Shown here piece after piece: positions 17,470 through 26,771 of a stretch of DNA of 43,815 nucleotides. Origin of the DNA: Alcanivoracaceae bacterium (GTDB lineage Bacteria; Pseudomonadota; Gammaproteobacteria; Xanthomonadales; Marinicellaceae); the NCBI GenBank assembly GCA_016744455.1, contig JADGEI010000026.1:1-43815 (forward strand), read 5' to 3'. The first letter of the stretch is position 1. The number at the start of each line of letters is the position of its first letter. The notes beneath the pieces were generated by a model, which searched no databases, was not told the origin of the DNA, and saw nothing but the letters and a program-made list of their open reading frames with translations. The translations under genes were made by a program, and so were the position numbers.

Positions 17470-18402
17470 TTATTTTTTTGTCAAAAATGGCCAAGGGTTT
17501 ATTTTCTTGCCATTCTTTAATACTTCAAAGTGCAGATGTTCTGAAGTTGATCGTCCGGTTTTGCCCATGACACCAATTTCTTGTGATCTAATGATTTTTT
17601 CACCAACACTTACAGATGTTTTGCTTAAATGAGCATAACGGGTAACGAAACCAGCTCCATGGTCAATCTCTACTAATTTGCCATACCCTCCTCTTTCACC
17701 AGACCAAATAATCACGCCATCTGCCACAGACTGAATAATGGCACCGTGTTTCCCTCCAAAATCTATACCAGAATGAAAGGCTTGTTTTCCAGTAAAAGGG
17801 TCAGGACGACCACCAAAATTTGAAGAAATCCAACCATTTCTAATGGGTTTTCCTGAAGGTTTGATTTGTTGATCAAGGTTTTGTTCGGTTAATAAGGTAT
17901 TGAGCAGGTTAAGTTGTTGTTCTTGCTGTAAGAAATTAGCCTTGATTGAAAAAAGACTATTAAACAAATATTCTGGTGTATTTTCTTCATGGGTCAAATC
18001 AAGTTCGGATCCACCCACACCTGGGTCTATGCTAAAATCAAATTCATCATTACTTAATTGCGTAACTTCAGTTAAACGTTCTCCAAGTGCATTGATACGC
18101 ATGCTTTGTGCATATAATCCACCAATTTGTAATGCTAAGGCATCTAAGTCTCGATTGACATCAGATTTAAATAATTGTATGTCGTTTTCTCTTTCTTTAA
18201 CCAAGTGTTGAAAACCCTTCATATCAAAATTTTCAGGTACTTTGCTGTTAAAGAACAAGTAACCTGTGCCAATACCTAATAATAATATCGTTACAACCGC
18301 AAGAGAAAGTGCTGCTATTAATTTATAGCGCAATACTTCATCAGCAAAATTATAACTTTTTGAGCCTGTTTTATTTTGTTTTAGTACAATAATATTTTTC
18401 AT
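17470..18402 (-). CDS. M23 (LytM-type) peptidoglycan endopeptidase
   Basis: The 310-residue protein has a cytoplasmic N-tail, one membrane helix (LIAALSLAVVTILLLGIGTG), a coiled-coil-like stretch and a C-terminal M23 domain. The Zn ligands fit HSGIDFGGKHG and HLHFEVL, with the catalytic His in RYAHLS. It should cleave peptide cross-links in the periplasm. The ATG at 18402 (MKNIIVLK) is preferred over 18453, which adds an unconserved tail and leaves almost no room for the divergent dciA gene. Linkage of DUF721, M23 and secA is conserved in gammaproteobacteria. Confidence 0.9.
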   Translation of the reverse strand: MKNIIVLKQNKTGSKSYNFADEVLRYKLIAALSLAVVTILLLGIGTGYLFFNSKVPENFDMKGFQHLVKERENDIQLFKSDVNRDLDALALQIGGLYAQSMRINALGERLTEVTQLSNDEFDFSIDPGVGGSELDLTHEENTPEYLFNSLFSIKANFLQQEQQLNLLNTLLTEQNLDQQIKPSGKPIRNGWISSNFGGRPDPFTGKQAFHSGIDFGGKHGAIIQSVADGVIIWSGERGGYGKLVEIDHGAGFVTRYAHLSKTSVSVGEKIIRSQEIGVMGKTGRSTSEHLHFEVLKNGKKINPWPFLTKK

Positions 18403-18447
18403 AATTTTTTTCTTGCATTCTTGCTTGCCGAAATAGACAATAAAACC

Positions 18448-18762
18448 ATGCACAACAAATCTGGATTAACACCAATTAATTATTGTTTTAACTCTGGGGA
18501 TAATCTTCCCAGAATATTAAAACACGCAGCTTACCTAAGAGAGTTAGATAGAAAGTTTCTTTCTAAACTCCCGCTTGCTCTAAGGGGTTTGTGCTCTATT
18601 GCAAATATTAGAGCAAACACCGTTGTTCTTATTTGCTCATCACAATTAGAAGCGAGTAAAGTGCGTATGCATAGCCGAGTGATTTTACAGATTTTTAACC
18701 AGGATTTCAAAATTCCAGCTAAAAAACTGAAAATTATTATTGAGTCTAGCCTGAATAAGTAG
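18448..18762 (+). CDS. DciA-like DUF721 protein
   Basis: The 104-residue frame matches the DUF721 family (GDNLPRILKHAAYLRELDR, then LSKLPLALRGLCSIANIRAN and VVLICSSQLEASKVRMHS). DciA-type proteins load the DnaB helicase in bacteria lacking DnaC; a DciA role is inferred from family only. I start at ATG 18448; a TTG 27 bp earlier would also be in frame. It is divergent from the M23 gene with only 45 bp between starts. Confidence 0.78.
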   Translation: MHNKSGLTPINYCFNSGDNLPRILKHAAYLRELDRKFLSKLPLALRGLCSIANIRANTVVLICSSQLEASKVRMHSRVILQIFNQDFKIPAKKLKIIIESSLNK

Positions 18763-18768
18763 AGAACT

Positions 18769-19479
18769 TCATGGAACACAGCTATCTAAAAATGCAATTA
18801 TAGGTGTAAAAACCGCATTGTTGGGTATTAAGTTATGACTAAACCATGGCGAAATTAAGCTCCACAAGCCGATAATAACGATAAAAATTCCTGCGGCACT
18901 ACGTAAAGATTGTTTTTGCAATTTTTGTTGCCATTTGTTTATTAAACCAGCTGCAATCAACATGGACGGCATAGTACCTAGCCCAAAGGTAAACATAAAC
19001 AAAGCGCCGTTAACCATATTTTGAGTGGTTGCAGCTGCAATCAATACGCCATAGAGTAGACCACATGGGATAAGCCCCCATAATAATCCCTTACTAAAAT
19101 GAGCTAAAGTTGAGTGCTTATTATTCAGTGCGTGTAATTTGTGTTTTGCTTTATTCCACAAAAAGTTATTCGTAAATACACTATGTAAACTGTTGTTATT
19201 CCTTATAATGTTTATGCCAAGATAAATGAGTGTTAATCCTAATAGGCTTCTTATCCAAAAGCCAAATTCTGCAACAGGAACTCTAATCGCCAAACCTTGT
19301 ATAACTCCTGAAAAAACTAGGCCCAAAATAGTATAAGTTGTTATACGACCCAGATTTATAATGATTATAGTTTTTTGACTCGGATTGTTTTGACAAAAAA
19401 TACCACATAAACCACCGCACATGGCAAGGCAATGAACACTAGAAAAAAAACCAATTAAAAGAGGTGTAATTAAAGTCAT
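18769..19479 (-). CDS. Sulfite exporter TauE/SafE-family membrane protein (CcoS-linked)
   Basis: The 236-residue integral membrane protein has about six hydrophobic segments and the motif SVHCLAMCGGLCGIF near its N-terminus, typical of the DsbD-like subset of TauE/SafE proteins found beside cbb3-oxidase assembly genes. Its start overlaps the ccoS stop by 4 bp, which supports a role in cbb3 cytochrome oxidase maturation, possibly in metal or thiol handling. The Cys pair in the first helix could bind copper. Structural subunits of the oxidase are not in the window. Confidence 0.8.
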   Translation of the reverse strand: MTLITPLLIGFFSSVHCLAMCGGLCGIFCQNNPSQKTIIIINLGRITTYTILGLVFSGVIQGLAIRVPVAEFGFWIRSLLGLTLIYLGINIIRNNNSLHSVFTNNFLWNKAKHKLHALNNKHSTLAHFSKGLLWGLIPCGLLYGVLIAAATTQNMVNGALFMFTFGLGTMPSMLIAAGLINKWQQKLQKQSLRSAAGIFIVIIGLWSLISPWFSHNLIPNNAVFTPIIAFLDSCVP

Positions 19480-19640
19480 TCTTCTTCAGACTCGCCACAT
19501 TTATCATCGTCATTTAAAATTGAATAGGCGGGAGTATCTAGATCATCAAATTGATTGTTTTTGACAGCCCAAAAGAATGCCCATAAGGCAAAGCCAACAA
19601 GGATTAGGCTCATAATAACCAAAACAAAGATCATGCTCAT
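19476..19640 (-). CDS. ccoS: cbb3-type cytochrome oxidase assembly protein CcoS
   Basis: A 54-residue frame begins MSMIFVLVIMSLILVGFALW, one membrane helix, followed by AFFWAVKNNQFDDLDTPAYS and an acidic tail. The sequence WAVKNNQFDDLDTPA is characteristic of CcoS, which is needed to insert cofactors into cbb3 oxidases. Its ATG overlaps the waaA stop and its TGA overlaps the TauE/SafE start, each by 4 bp. Met3 (19634) is an alternative start. Confidence 0.92.
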   Translation of the reverse strand: MSMIFVLVIMSLILVGFALWAFFWAVKNNQFDDLDTPAYSILNDDDKCGESEEE

Positions 19641-20989
19641 GTGTTGTTTTCCTCGGGCTCAGCAATATTTTTAAAAACATATTTTCGTGCTTGCATGTCC
19701 TTGTTTAAGGGTTTATTTGACAAAACATTGGCTATAAGTTTCATGGTAAGTGATACAGCTCCGCGGTTTTCTTCAACTAATTTAAAAGCGGCATTTCCCA
19801 TGTATGTTCTAGTTTTTGGGTTTTTAATTAATTCTTCCATGCTGATGATGACATCATCTGCATTTTTAACTAGCCTAGAGCCATTACAATTATGCAGTAA
19901 TTGTGTTATTTCTGCAAAATTATGAGTATTTGGCCCGACTAAAACAGGGAGTTTGAATACCGCAGCTTCTAATACATTGTGGCCACCAATATTTGCGATG
20001 GATCCACCTACAAAGGCAATATCTGAAGCAGCATAGAATTCTAGCATTTCACCCATGGAGTCAACAATAAATACATCTGCATCAATATCATAGAGTCCTA
20101 TTTTACTTCTTAGTTGAGTATTAAACCCGAGATGTACGCAGGCTTGTGCTGTTGATTGGAATCTTTCTGGGTGTCTTGGTACGATAATCAGAAGGAGTTC
20201 AGGGTATTTTTTCTTAAGGTATTGGTAGGCTTCAAGCACAACTTTTTCATCTTCTTGATGAGTACTTGCAGCAATCCAAATAAGGTTGTTGGCACAATGT
20301 TGGTGGATCTCTTTGCCTTTCACTAATATTTCATCTTCAATTATTATGTCAAATTTCAGGCTGCCAACTACGTAAATTTTATCGGCATCGCAACCTAATC
20401 TTATCATTCTTTCAGCATCTGTTTGTGTTTGAGCGGCAACAAACTTTGTATTGTTAACGGCCATTGTTGCTAAAGACTGAACCCATTTATACCCTTTTAG
20501 CGATAACTCTGATAATCTTGCATTTGCCACTACGATAGGTATATTTCTTTTTTTGCAAAACCTAAATAAATTAGGCCATATTTCTGTTTCCATCACAACT
20601 GCTAATGATGGGTTGATTTTTTTTAAAAATCTTTTAACTGCTCCTGGTAAATCATAGGGTAAGTAAAGGTGAAATACTTGGTTGCTAAAAATTTGTTGTA
20701 CCCGATCAGAACCAGTAGGTGTAACGGTGGTAATAACAAAGTCATAATCACTGTATTGTTCCATTAGTGCTTTTATTAAGGGTATTGCTGCATTAACCTC
20801 TCCTACAGATACGGCATGAATCAATATCGCTTTTTTAAAATTTGGGTTTGGGAAAATGCCAAACCGTTCTTTCCAACGACGAAAATAAGCTGGAGCTTTT
20901 AATCCTCGCATGGCAAGACGGAAAAGCACTACCGGTGTTAAGATTGCAGTTGCCAGAGAATACAAGCGGCTTTTAAATTCTAAATTCAT
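19637..20989 (-). CDS. waaA: 3-deoxy-D-manno-octulosonic acid transferase
   Basis: WaaA adds Kdo to lipid IVA in lipopolysaccharide inner-core synthesis at the inner membrane. The 450-residue protein has a hydrophobic N-terminal segment, then the GT30 acceptor domain (YFRRWKERFGIF, HAVSVGEVNAAIPLIKAL, VVMETEIWPNLF) and a GT-B donor domain (IVPRHPERF, GGSIANIGGHNVLEAAV). Length is slightly above the usual 425. It sits in the middle of the topA-to-SafE chain of overlapping genes. Confidence 0.95.
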   Translation of the reverse strand: MNLEFKSRLYSLATAILTPVVLFRLAMRGLKAPAYFRRWKERFGIFPNPNFKKAILIHAVSVGEVNAAIPLIKALMEQYSDYDFVITTVTPTGSDRVQQIFSNQVFHLYLPYDLPGAVKRFLKKINPSLAVVMETEIWPNLFRFCKKRNIPIVVANARLSELSLKGYKWVQSLATMAVNNTKFVAAQTQTDAERMIRLGCDADKIYVVGSLKFDIIIEDEILVKGKEIHQHCANNLIWIAASTHQEDEKVVLEAYQYLKKKYPELLLIIVPRHPERFQSTAQACVHLGFNTQLRSKIGLYDIDADVFIVDSMGEMLEFYAASDIAFVGGSIANIGGHNVLEAAVFKLPVLVGPNTHNFAEITQLLHNCNGSRLVKNADDVIISMEELIKNPKTRTYMGNAAFKLVEENRGAVSLTMKLIANVLSNKPLNKDMQARKYVFKNIAEPEENNT

Positions 20990-21540
20990 CGAATGGATAT
21001 ATTTGTATGTGCATTACGGATAGTGCTTGCAGATTTTTTATTACCCAATGGGGCATCAAAATAATATATTACTTCATTATTAAATTGAGTTTTAATTTCC
21101 TTGATTGAATTCAAGGTACCCTCATTTGAGATGTTTGCGCTTGTGGATACTATTGGGTAGTTTAATCTATCACATAATTTTTTTACAAACGGGTGTGAAC
21201 TTACTCTAATAGCAATGGTATTGTGTTTGCCAGAAACCCATTTTGGGACTAGTTTAGATTTTGGAAAAACCCATGTAGTATGTCCTGGCCACGTTTTTAA
21301 TGCACGTGCCAAATCGTCGGCTTCATTTGGTTTGATAAGTTGTACTATTTGCTGGACATGAGAAGCGATTAATATAAGGCCTTTATTAACATCTCTCTTT
21401 TTTAATTTCAGAAGTCTTAATACTGCTTTTTTATTAAATGGGTCACAACCTAAGCCGTAAACTGCTTCAGTTGGGTAAGCAATTATTCCACCATTTTTTA
21501 CTGCCTCAATTGCTTGATTTAGCTGTGATGAGTCCGTCAT
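20986..21540 (-). CDS. tsaC: Threonylcarbamoyl-AMP synthase (TsaC/YrdC)
   Basis: TsaC makes threonylcarbamoyl-AMP from threonine, bicarbonate and ATP for t6A37 modification of tRNAs that read ANN codons. At 184 residues it is the short TsaC form, without the Sua5 C-terminal domain. Diagnostic stretches are YPTEAVYGLGCDPFN, LKKRDVNKGLILIA and VSTSANISNEGT. It overlaps topA upstream and waaA downstream by 4 bp each. The tRNA-Thr(TGT) at 7768 is among the expected t6A substrates. Confidence 0.93.
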   Translation of the reverse strand: MTDSSQLNQAIEAVKNGGIIAYPTEAVYGLGCDPFNKKAVLRLLKLKKRDVNKGLILIASHVQQIVQLIKPNEADDLARALKTWPGHTTWVFPKSKLVPKWVSGKHNTIAIRVSSHPFVKKLCDRLNYPIVSTSANISNEGTLNSIKEIKTQFNNEVIYYFDAPLGNKKSASTIRNAHTNISIR

Positions 21541-23972
21541 TTTTTTGCAACTTTCTTTTTCTTAGCCCTTTTCTTTTTAGTTACTTTCTTTTTGCTGGTT
21601 TTTTTCTTAGTAGTTTTTTTCTTAGTAGTTTTTTTCTTAGTAGTTTTTTTCTTAGCAACTTTCTTTTTGGTTTTTTTCTTGAATCTAGATTTTTTGTCTG
21701 GTGTTTTAGCTAAGATTTCAAGGCAATCTTCATGGCTTAACGATTTTGGATCTGTACCTTTAACAATTTTTCCATTTTTCTTGCCATCAGTGACATATGG
21801 TCCCCAACGACCATTAAGTATTTGTACACCGTCATCAAATGTTTGAATGATTTTATTAGCATCGGCTATTTTCTTTTCTTTAATCAGCACAAGTGCTTGC
21901 TCTAAAGAGATGTCATAGGGTGTTGCGTCAACATCTTTTTTTATTGAAACAAATTTATTATCGTATCGAACATATGGGCCAAATCGACCTATATTGGTAC
22001 TAACTTTTTCACCCTCAGCTGTTTCGCCAAGAGTTCGTGGCAGTTTGAAGAGTTCCATGGCTTCTTCATAAGTAATTTTATCTAATTTCTGCCCAGGTAA
22101 CAATCCTGCAAATTGTGGTTTCTCATCGTCATCTCGGTGACCAATTTGAACAAAGGAGCCATATTTCCCAACACGGGCGGTGACAGGCTTTCCTGTTTTT
22201 GGATCAGTACCTAAAACTCTTTGGTACTGAGCTTCTTCTCGGCTAACAGACTCTTCTTTTTCTTCTAATAATTTGATGAAAGGGTCCCAGAATTTGCGCA
22301 TGAGAGGCACCCAATTTTTTTCTCCTCTAGAGACAGCGTCTAAAGAGTCTTCTAAACGTGCGGTGAACTCATAGTCGACATAATTCTCAAAATGTTTCTG
22401 TAAAAATCGTGCTACGACCTTACCAATATCTGTTGGCATAAATCTTTTTTGATCAAGTTCAACATAGTCACGATTAAGTAAGGTGCTGATAATAGAGGCA
22501 TATGTCGATGGTCTACCAATACCATATTCTTCAAGGGCCTTAACTAAACTTGCTTCAGAAAATCGTGGAGGAGGTTCTGTGAAATGTTGCTTACCTGCAA
22601 TTTCTACCACCTCTGATTTATCGCCTTCTTTTAATCTAGGTAAGACATTTTTAATTTGTTTTTTCTGGTCATCTTTACCTTCTTCGTAAACAGTTAAAAA
22701 CCCTTTCTTTATGACGGTTGATCCTGTGGCTCTAAAAATATGTGCATTGCCAAATTCATAGTCGGCAGAAACGGTACCAATTAAAGCATTAACCATTTGA
22801 CAAGCAAGTGCACGTTTCCAAATTAAATCATAAAGACGAAATTGATCTTTGTCTAATGAAGAGCTAATCTTCTTAGGTGTTAATGTGGCATCTACTGGGC
22901 GTATTGCCTCATGTGCTTCTTGTGCGTTCTTGGATTTCCCTTTGTAATAATTTGGTTTTTCAGGTACTAATTCGCTACCAAAAGTTTGTGAAATAGTTTG
23001 GCGAATATTTGTTAATGCATCTTGTGACAGTTGCACTGAATCGGTTCGCATATAAGTAATTAAACCTTGAGCGGGACCATCTACAGCAATTCCCTCATAT
23101 AATTGTTGAGCAATTTGCATGGTTTTTCTAGTAGAAAAACCGAGTTTTCTAGCAGCTTCTTGTTGTAAAGTTGAAGTTATAAATGGTGGTGCTGGGCGGC
23201 GTTTCCTTTGTTTTTCGGTTAATTTGGTAACAGTTAAGCTGCTACCAGCCTGTGTTTTGAGTTCGTTTAAAACCTTATCAACCTGGTCTCCATTATTTAA
23301 ATCAAACTTTTTGAGTTTTTCCCCATTGTATTGAATGAGGTTTGAAACAAACTCAAAGCTATCTTTTTTAAGTGGAGTTGAAATTGTCCAGTATTCTTTA
23401 GGGTTAAAGGCATCAATTTCTGCCTCGCGATTAACAATCATACTAAGAGCAGGAGATTGAACCCTTCCTGCAGATAGCCCTCTGCGAACTTTTTTCCATA
23501 ATAATGGTGATAAGTTAAACCCAACTAAATAATCAAGAGCTCTTCGAGCCTGTTGTGCATCAACTAAATCATTTGATAGTTCTCTAGGGTTGGCTACAGC
23601 TGATTTGATTGCAGATTCTGTTATTTCGCTAAATACTACACGGAAAATATTTTTGTCTTTAGCAATTTTTCTTTCTTTTAATATTTCCAATACATGCCAA
23701 GAAATAGCTTCACCCTCTCTATCTAAATCAGTTGCGAGGTAAATTGAATCGGCTTTCTTTGCTTCTCTAACAATGGCGTCAATGTGTTTTTTATTTCTAT
23801 CAACTTCGATATATGTCATTTCAAAGTTGTTATCAGTATCGATTGCACCTGTCTTTGGAAGTAAATCTCTTATGTGCCCATAGGATGCAAGGACTTTATA
23901 GTCTTTACCTAGGTATTTTTCAATCGTTTTTGATTTTGCCGGCGATTCGACAATTAATAAATTTTTTGCCAT
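21537..23972 (-). CDS. topA: DNA topoisomerase I, zinc-finger-free C-terminus
   Basis: TopA relaxes negative supercoils. The 811-residue protein has the Toprim opening LLIVESPAKSKTIEKYLG, the acidic motif LATDLDREGEAISWH, the catalytic Tyr in LITYMRTDS and GIGRPSTYASIIST. The C-terminus has repeats of the Toprim_C type (VGKYGSFVQIG, IGRFGPYVRYD, GRWGPYVTDGKKNGKI) rather than the C4 zinc fingers of the Escherichia coli enzyme; no CxxC pairs are present. It ends in a roughly 45-residue lysine-threonine tail coded by 15-bp repeats. It heads the five-gene operon. Confidence 0.97.
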   Translation of the reverse strand: MAKNLLIVESPAKSKTIEKYLGKDYKVLASYGHIRDLLPKTGAIDTDNNFEMTYIEVDRNKKHIDAIVREAKKADSIYLATDLDREGEAISWHVLEILKERKIAKDKNIFRVVFSEITESAIKSAVANPRELSNDLVDAQQARRALDYLVGFNLSPLLWKKVRRGLSAGRVQSPALSMIVNREAEIDAFNPKEYWTISTPLKKDSFEFVSNLIQYNGEKLKKFDLNNGDQVDKVLNELKTQAGSSLTVTKLTEKQRKRRPAPPFITSTLQQEAARKLGFSTRKTMQIAQQLYEGIAVDGPAQGLITYMRTDSVQLSQDALTNIRQTISQTFGSELVPEKPNYYKGKSKNAQEAHEAIRPVDATLTPKKISSSLDKDQFRLYDLIWKRALACQMVNALIGTVSADYEFGNAHIFRATGSTVIKKGFLTVYEEGKDDQKKQIKNVLPRLKEGDKSEVVEIAGKQHFTEPPPRFSEASLVKALEEYGIGRPSTYASIISTLLNRDYVELDQKRFMPTDIGKVVARFLQKHFENYVDYEFTARLEDSLDAVSRGEKNWVPLMRKFWDPFIKLLEEKEESVSREEAQYQRVLGTDPKTGKPVTARVGKYGSFVQIGHRDDDEKPQFAGLLPGQKLDKITYEEAMELFKLPRTLGETAEGEKVSTNIGRFGPYVRYDNKFVSIKKDVDATPYDISLEQALVLIKEKKIADANKIIQTFDDGVQILNGRWGPYVTDGKKNGKIVKGTDPKSLSHEDCLEILAKTPDKKSRFKKKTKKKVAKKKTTKKKTTKKKTTKKKTSKKKVTKKKRAKKKKVAKK
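21601..21660 (-). repeat. 15-bp tandem repeat coding for the Lys-rich TopA tail
   Basis: The plus-strand unit tttttcttagtagtt is repeated three times exactly and once with changes, coding a KKTTK-type repeat near the TopA C-terminus. It is in frame with topA, so copy-number change would alter only tail length. Confidence 0.8.
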
Positions 23973-24029
23973 ATTTATTTACTGGTATTTGTTGCGTAAA
24001 ATGTTGATATACGTGAAATATTTGCGAGG

Positions 24030-24058
24030 ATAATACCTATTAATGTCATGCATTGCAA
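24030..24058 (-). promoter_or_regulatory. Sigma-70-type promoter for the topA operon
   Basis: On the minus strand, TTGCAA (24058-24053) and TATTAT (24035-24030) are spaced by 17 bp, about 60 bp upstream of the topA ATG at 23972. It is the best match in the 221-bp space between topA and dprA; the rest of that space shows nothing else. Confidence 0.6.
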
Positions 24059-24193
24059 ATAAATAGTTGTATTCTCTAGCTATTCGGTCAACGTATGGGG
24101 TTGTGTTGGTTGTTGCTTAAAACCCGCAACTTAAGATTTAATATGTAATTTCGGCAACATTAAAGGCCTAGTGGTCAGGGCAACGAATAGTTA

Positions 24194-25303
24194 CTATATT
24201 CTAATATATTGAGCACCTGGCAATGCTTTAATTTTATTCTCTAATTCAAGCAATAAAAGAATAGATGTAACCTCTTGAGCACTACGTTGGCTATTACTAA
24301 TGATTTCATCGATAGGCGTTGCTTCATACATTATGTGTTCTAAAATGGCTAAGTGGGTATTATCAAGGTTTTCTGTGGTTTGTTTGTTTTCTAGAGCTGA
24401 GAGCTTTTCATTGATTTGGTACGATAAGGAGTGAGCAAGTGGTGTGAGTTCTTCCAAAATTTCTTGTGCTGACTCGATTAATTTTGCCCCTTGTTTAATC
24501 AGTAAGTGGCAACCTTTAGCCATTGGGCTATGTATGGACCCAGGTATAGCCATAACAGGTCGATTAATCTCCATGGTTTGTCTCGCTGTAATCAAGGTAC
24601 CGCTTTGTATGGCAGCTTCAACAACCAGTGTTCCTAAAGACAAACCGCATATTATACGGTTTCTTCTAGGAAAATTGTATGCGTTGGGTTTTGTATTCGT
24701 AGGAAATTCAGACACTAATGCTCCATTTTTAGATATTTCATGGGCAAGCTCTTTATGCCGAGCTGGGTAAACTGAATCTAAACCTGTTCCCATAACAGCA
24801 ATTGTTTTGCCGTTAACAGAGATTGCTGCATTGTGTGCTGCCCCATCTATTCCAAGGGCCATACCACTGGTAATCACTAAACCATTATTGGCGAGATTTT
24901 TACAAAATAATGTTGTGTTATTGAGTCCTACAGGTGTAGCATTTCTACTACCTACTACTGCTAGTTGAGGTTGCAATAATATGTTTTTATCTCCCGTTAT
25001 AAATAACATTGGTGGAGGTGAGTCGGTATTTTTTAATAGAGGAGGATATAGGTCGTCTTCGATTGTTAGTATGTGGTTGTTGTTTTTTTCTAACCACCTT
25101 AAATCTGATTCTATACTCTTAAAATTTGGTTTTATAAAAGATTGTTTTATGGATTGGGGCAAACTTAATTCTGAGGGGAACCTTTGATTAAGGTAGATAT
25201 TTTCAGCGGTATCAAAATAAGATAAAAGTTTTTGGATTGTTGCAATACCAAGTCCTTTTGTTCGGTTCATTAAAAGCCAAGCGTTTGTATTATCCATAAT
25301 CAC
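24194..25303 (-). CDS. dprA: DNA-processing protein DprA (Smf)
   Basis: DprA binds incoming single-stranded DNA and loads RecA during natural transformation. The 369-residue protein shows the Rossmann-like core LAVVGSRNATPVGLN, SGMALGIDGAAHNAAIS, GTGLDSVYPARHKELA and FPRRNRIICGLS, followed by a C-terminal winged helix (DNTHLAILEHIMYEATPIDE). Start could be ATG 25303 or ATG 25297 (MDNTNAW). A ComEA-like gene lies at 29924, so parts of a competence system are present. It is followed upstream by the LysM gene, a conserved neighbourhood. Confidence 0.93.
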   Translation of the reverse strand: MIMDNTNAWLLMNRTKGLGIATIQKLLSYFDTAENIYLNQRFPSELSLPQSIKQSFIKPNFKSIESDLRWLEKNNNHILTIEDDLYPPLLKNTDSPPPMLFITGDKNILLQPQLAVVGSRNATPVGLNNTTLFCKNLANNGLVITSGMALGIDGAAHNAAISVNGKTIAVMGTGLDSVYPARHKELAHEISKNGALVSEFPTNTKPNAYNFPRRNRIICGLSLGTLVVEAAIQSGTLITARQTMEINRPVMAIPGSIHSPMAKGCHLLIKQGAKLIESAQEILEELTPLAHSLSYQINEKLSALENKQTTENLDNTHLAILEHIMYEATPIDEIISNSQRSAQEVTSILLLLELENKIKALPGAQYIRI

Positions 25304-25327
25304 TTATTTACAGGTGGGAAGTTTGAA

Positions 25328-25353
25328 AAGGCTTGCTAAATAAAACAAGCCTT
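25328..25353 (-). terminator. Rho-independent terminator downstream of the LysM gene
   Basis: The arms aaggcttg and caagcctt form an 8-bp stem with a 10-nt loop. Read on the minus strand it is followed by TTTC and lies 16 bp after the LysM gene's stop, separating it from dprA. Confidence 0.65.
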
Positions 25354-25368
25354 ATGAATTATTGTGCC

Positions 25369-26574
25369 CTATGGAGCTCTGACCAAATCAAATAATTTAA
25401 CAGGTCTGTTTCCTTCAACAATAATGGCATATGAAATATTATCAAATGTTTTGAAAACCATTATGTTTGCTAAAAATTCCTCAGGTAGTGTAACCTTAGC
25501 CTTTGAAGGTTTAAATAATGTTTTCAGGTCATTTTTAGGATGCATAATTTCATCTCTAATTTCACGGGCTGGTCGATAGACATCAAAAACATCTCCAGTG
25601 TGTATGTTATTTGAAGAACCTCTACTTATTGCTACAATTTGCCACTTACCACTTCTAAAAATAGCATTATTTAGAGCAACAATTCGGATGTTATTATCAG
25701 ATGAGGTGGCGCCCTTTGGTTGAAAAAATGCATTAAATTTAACGCTGTTTATCGGTAAAATCAAATCACCTTTGTGCACTTCAATAATGCTGCCATTAAC
25801 TTTCATTGTGGTGATGTCACCAGTCCCTGCTCTTGTAACTACAGCTGTACCTATATCTTCAACTTCGTATCCTAGTACATCAACATTGTTCCAATATGTT
25901 CTATCCATATAACTTTTCCAAAAGCGGGTTAGAATAGCCATACCAGTATCTGGACTAGTTTTTTCCCATTCGATTGACTCAGTCTTTCTATCTTTATGTG
26001 GAGAACTACCCCATGGATAGTGTACAGGTACATCACGGTAGATAACTGTTGGTCTTACAATGGCAAACTTATCACCTTGTTTTGCCTCTAAGTTTCTAAC
26101 ATATAGGAGGTTGGGATTAGTAGCTATTAAGTGATCCTCTTCCATTGATACAATGTAAGGAGCTTTATCGATTTCTTCCTTTGTTAATATTCTTAATTTT
26201 TTTAAAAAAGGTTTTATGTCACGTAATGGAATAGTAGGTATAGCGTCATTGTGGTTTACGACTCTTCCTTTTGGACTGAGTTTTACAGTTGGGTGGCTCC
26301 TATTAACTTGTAATGTTGGTTTACCATCAACATAAATTAATGAAATTACATCACCAGGGTAGATTAAATGAGGGTTCTCAATTTGAGGATTTGCATGCCA
26401 AACTTCTGGCCATACCCAAGGTGATTTTAAAAATCGAGCAGATATATCCCATAATGTATCTCCTTTAACAACTGTGTAGGTGTCTGGGTGAGTTGGGTTG
26501 AGCTCAATTTCGGCTTGAACTGATGATACCATTACTAAAATGGCAATTATAAGTAAATGTAGTTTTTTAAGCAT
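25369..26574 (-). CDS. LysM-domain cell-wall protein
   Basis: The 401-residue exported protein has a signal peptide (MLKKLHLLIIAILVMVSSVQA) and a LysM domain right after it (TYTVVKGDTLWDISARFL, then NPHLIYPGDVISLIY). The remaining 320 residues are the conserved but uncharacterised region seen in the LysM protein beside dprA and def in many gammaproteobacteria. I chose ATG 26574 with AAGGA about 10 bp upstream; the longer frame needs a TTG start at 26616 and hides the signal peptide. It should bind peptidoglycan in the periplasm. Confidence 0.87.
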   Translation of the reverse strand: MLKKLHLLIIAILVMVSSVQAEIELNPTHPDTYTVVKGDTLWDISARFLKSPWVWPEVWHANPQIENPHLIYPGDVISLIYVDGKPTLQVNRSHPTVKLSPKGRVVNHNDAIPTIPLRDIKPFLKKLRILTKEEIDKAPYIVSMEEDHLIATNPNLLYVRNLEAKQGDKFAIVRPTVIYRDVPVHYPWGSSPHKDRKTESIEWEKTSPDTGMAILTRFWKSYMDRTYWNNVDVLGYEVEDIGTAVVTRAGTGDITTMKVNGSIIEVHKGDLILPINSVKFNAFFQPKGATSSDNNIRIVALNNAIFRSGKWQIVAISRGSSNNIHTGDVFDVYRPAREIRDEIMHPKNDLKTLFKPSKAKVTLPEEFLANIMVFKTFDNISYAIIVEGNRPVKLFDLVRAP

Positions 26575-26710
26575 TTCCGACAAATCCTTGATTTTATTAG
26601 TGTTTAGTTTAGCCAAACTATGACAGAATTTATACTAAAATTTGTGATAAAGGCATCATTTTTTAAAAAAACACTGGTATTTTATCTACAAAATACCTCT
26701 TTTTTTGCTA

Positions 26711-26740
26711 TTGTGATTAAAAAAACACCCCCAATATTAT
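26711..26740 (+). promoter_or_regulatory. Candidate promoter for def
   Basis: TTGTGA (26711-26716) and TATTAT (26735-26740) are separated by 18 bp and lie 31 bp before the def ATG. Confidence 0.45.
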
Positions 26741-26771
26741 ATGATAATAAAAAAACAAGACTAAACTAAAG

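Noticed and set aside
21438..21846. Phe/Leu-rich plus-strand frames opposite the TopA tail
   Set aside because: They arise from the complement of the lysine-rich repeats.
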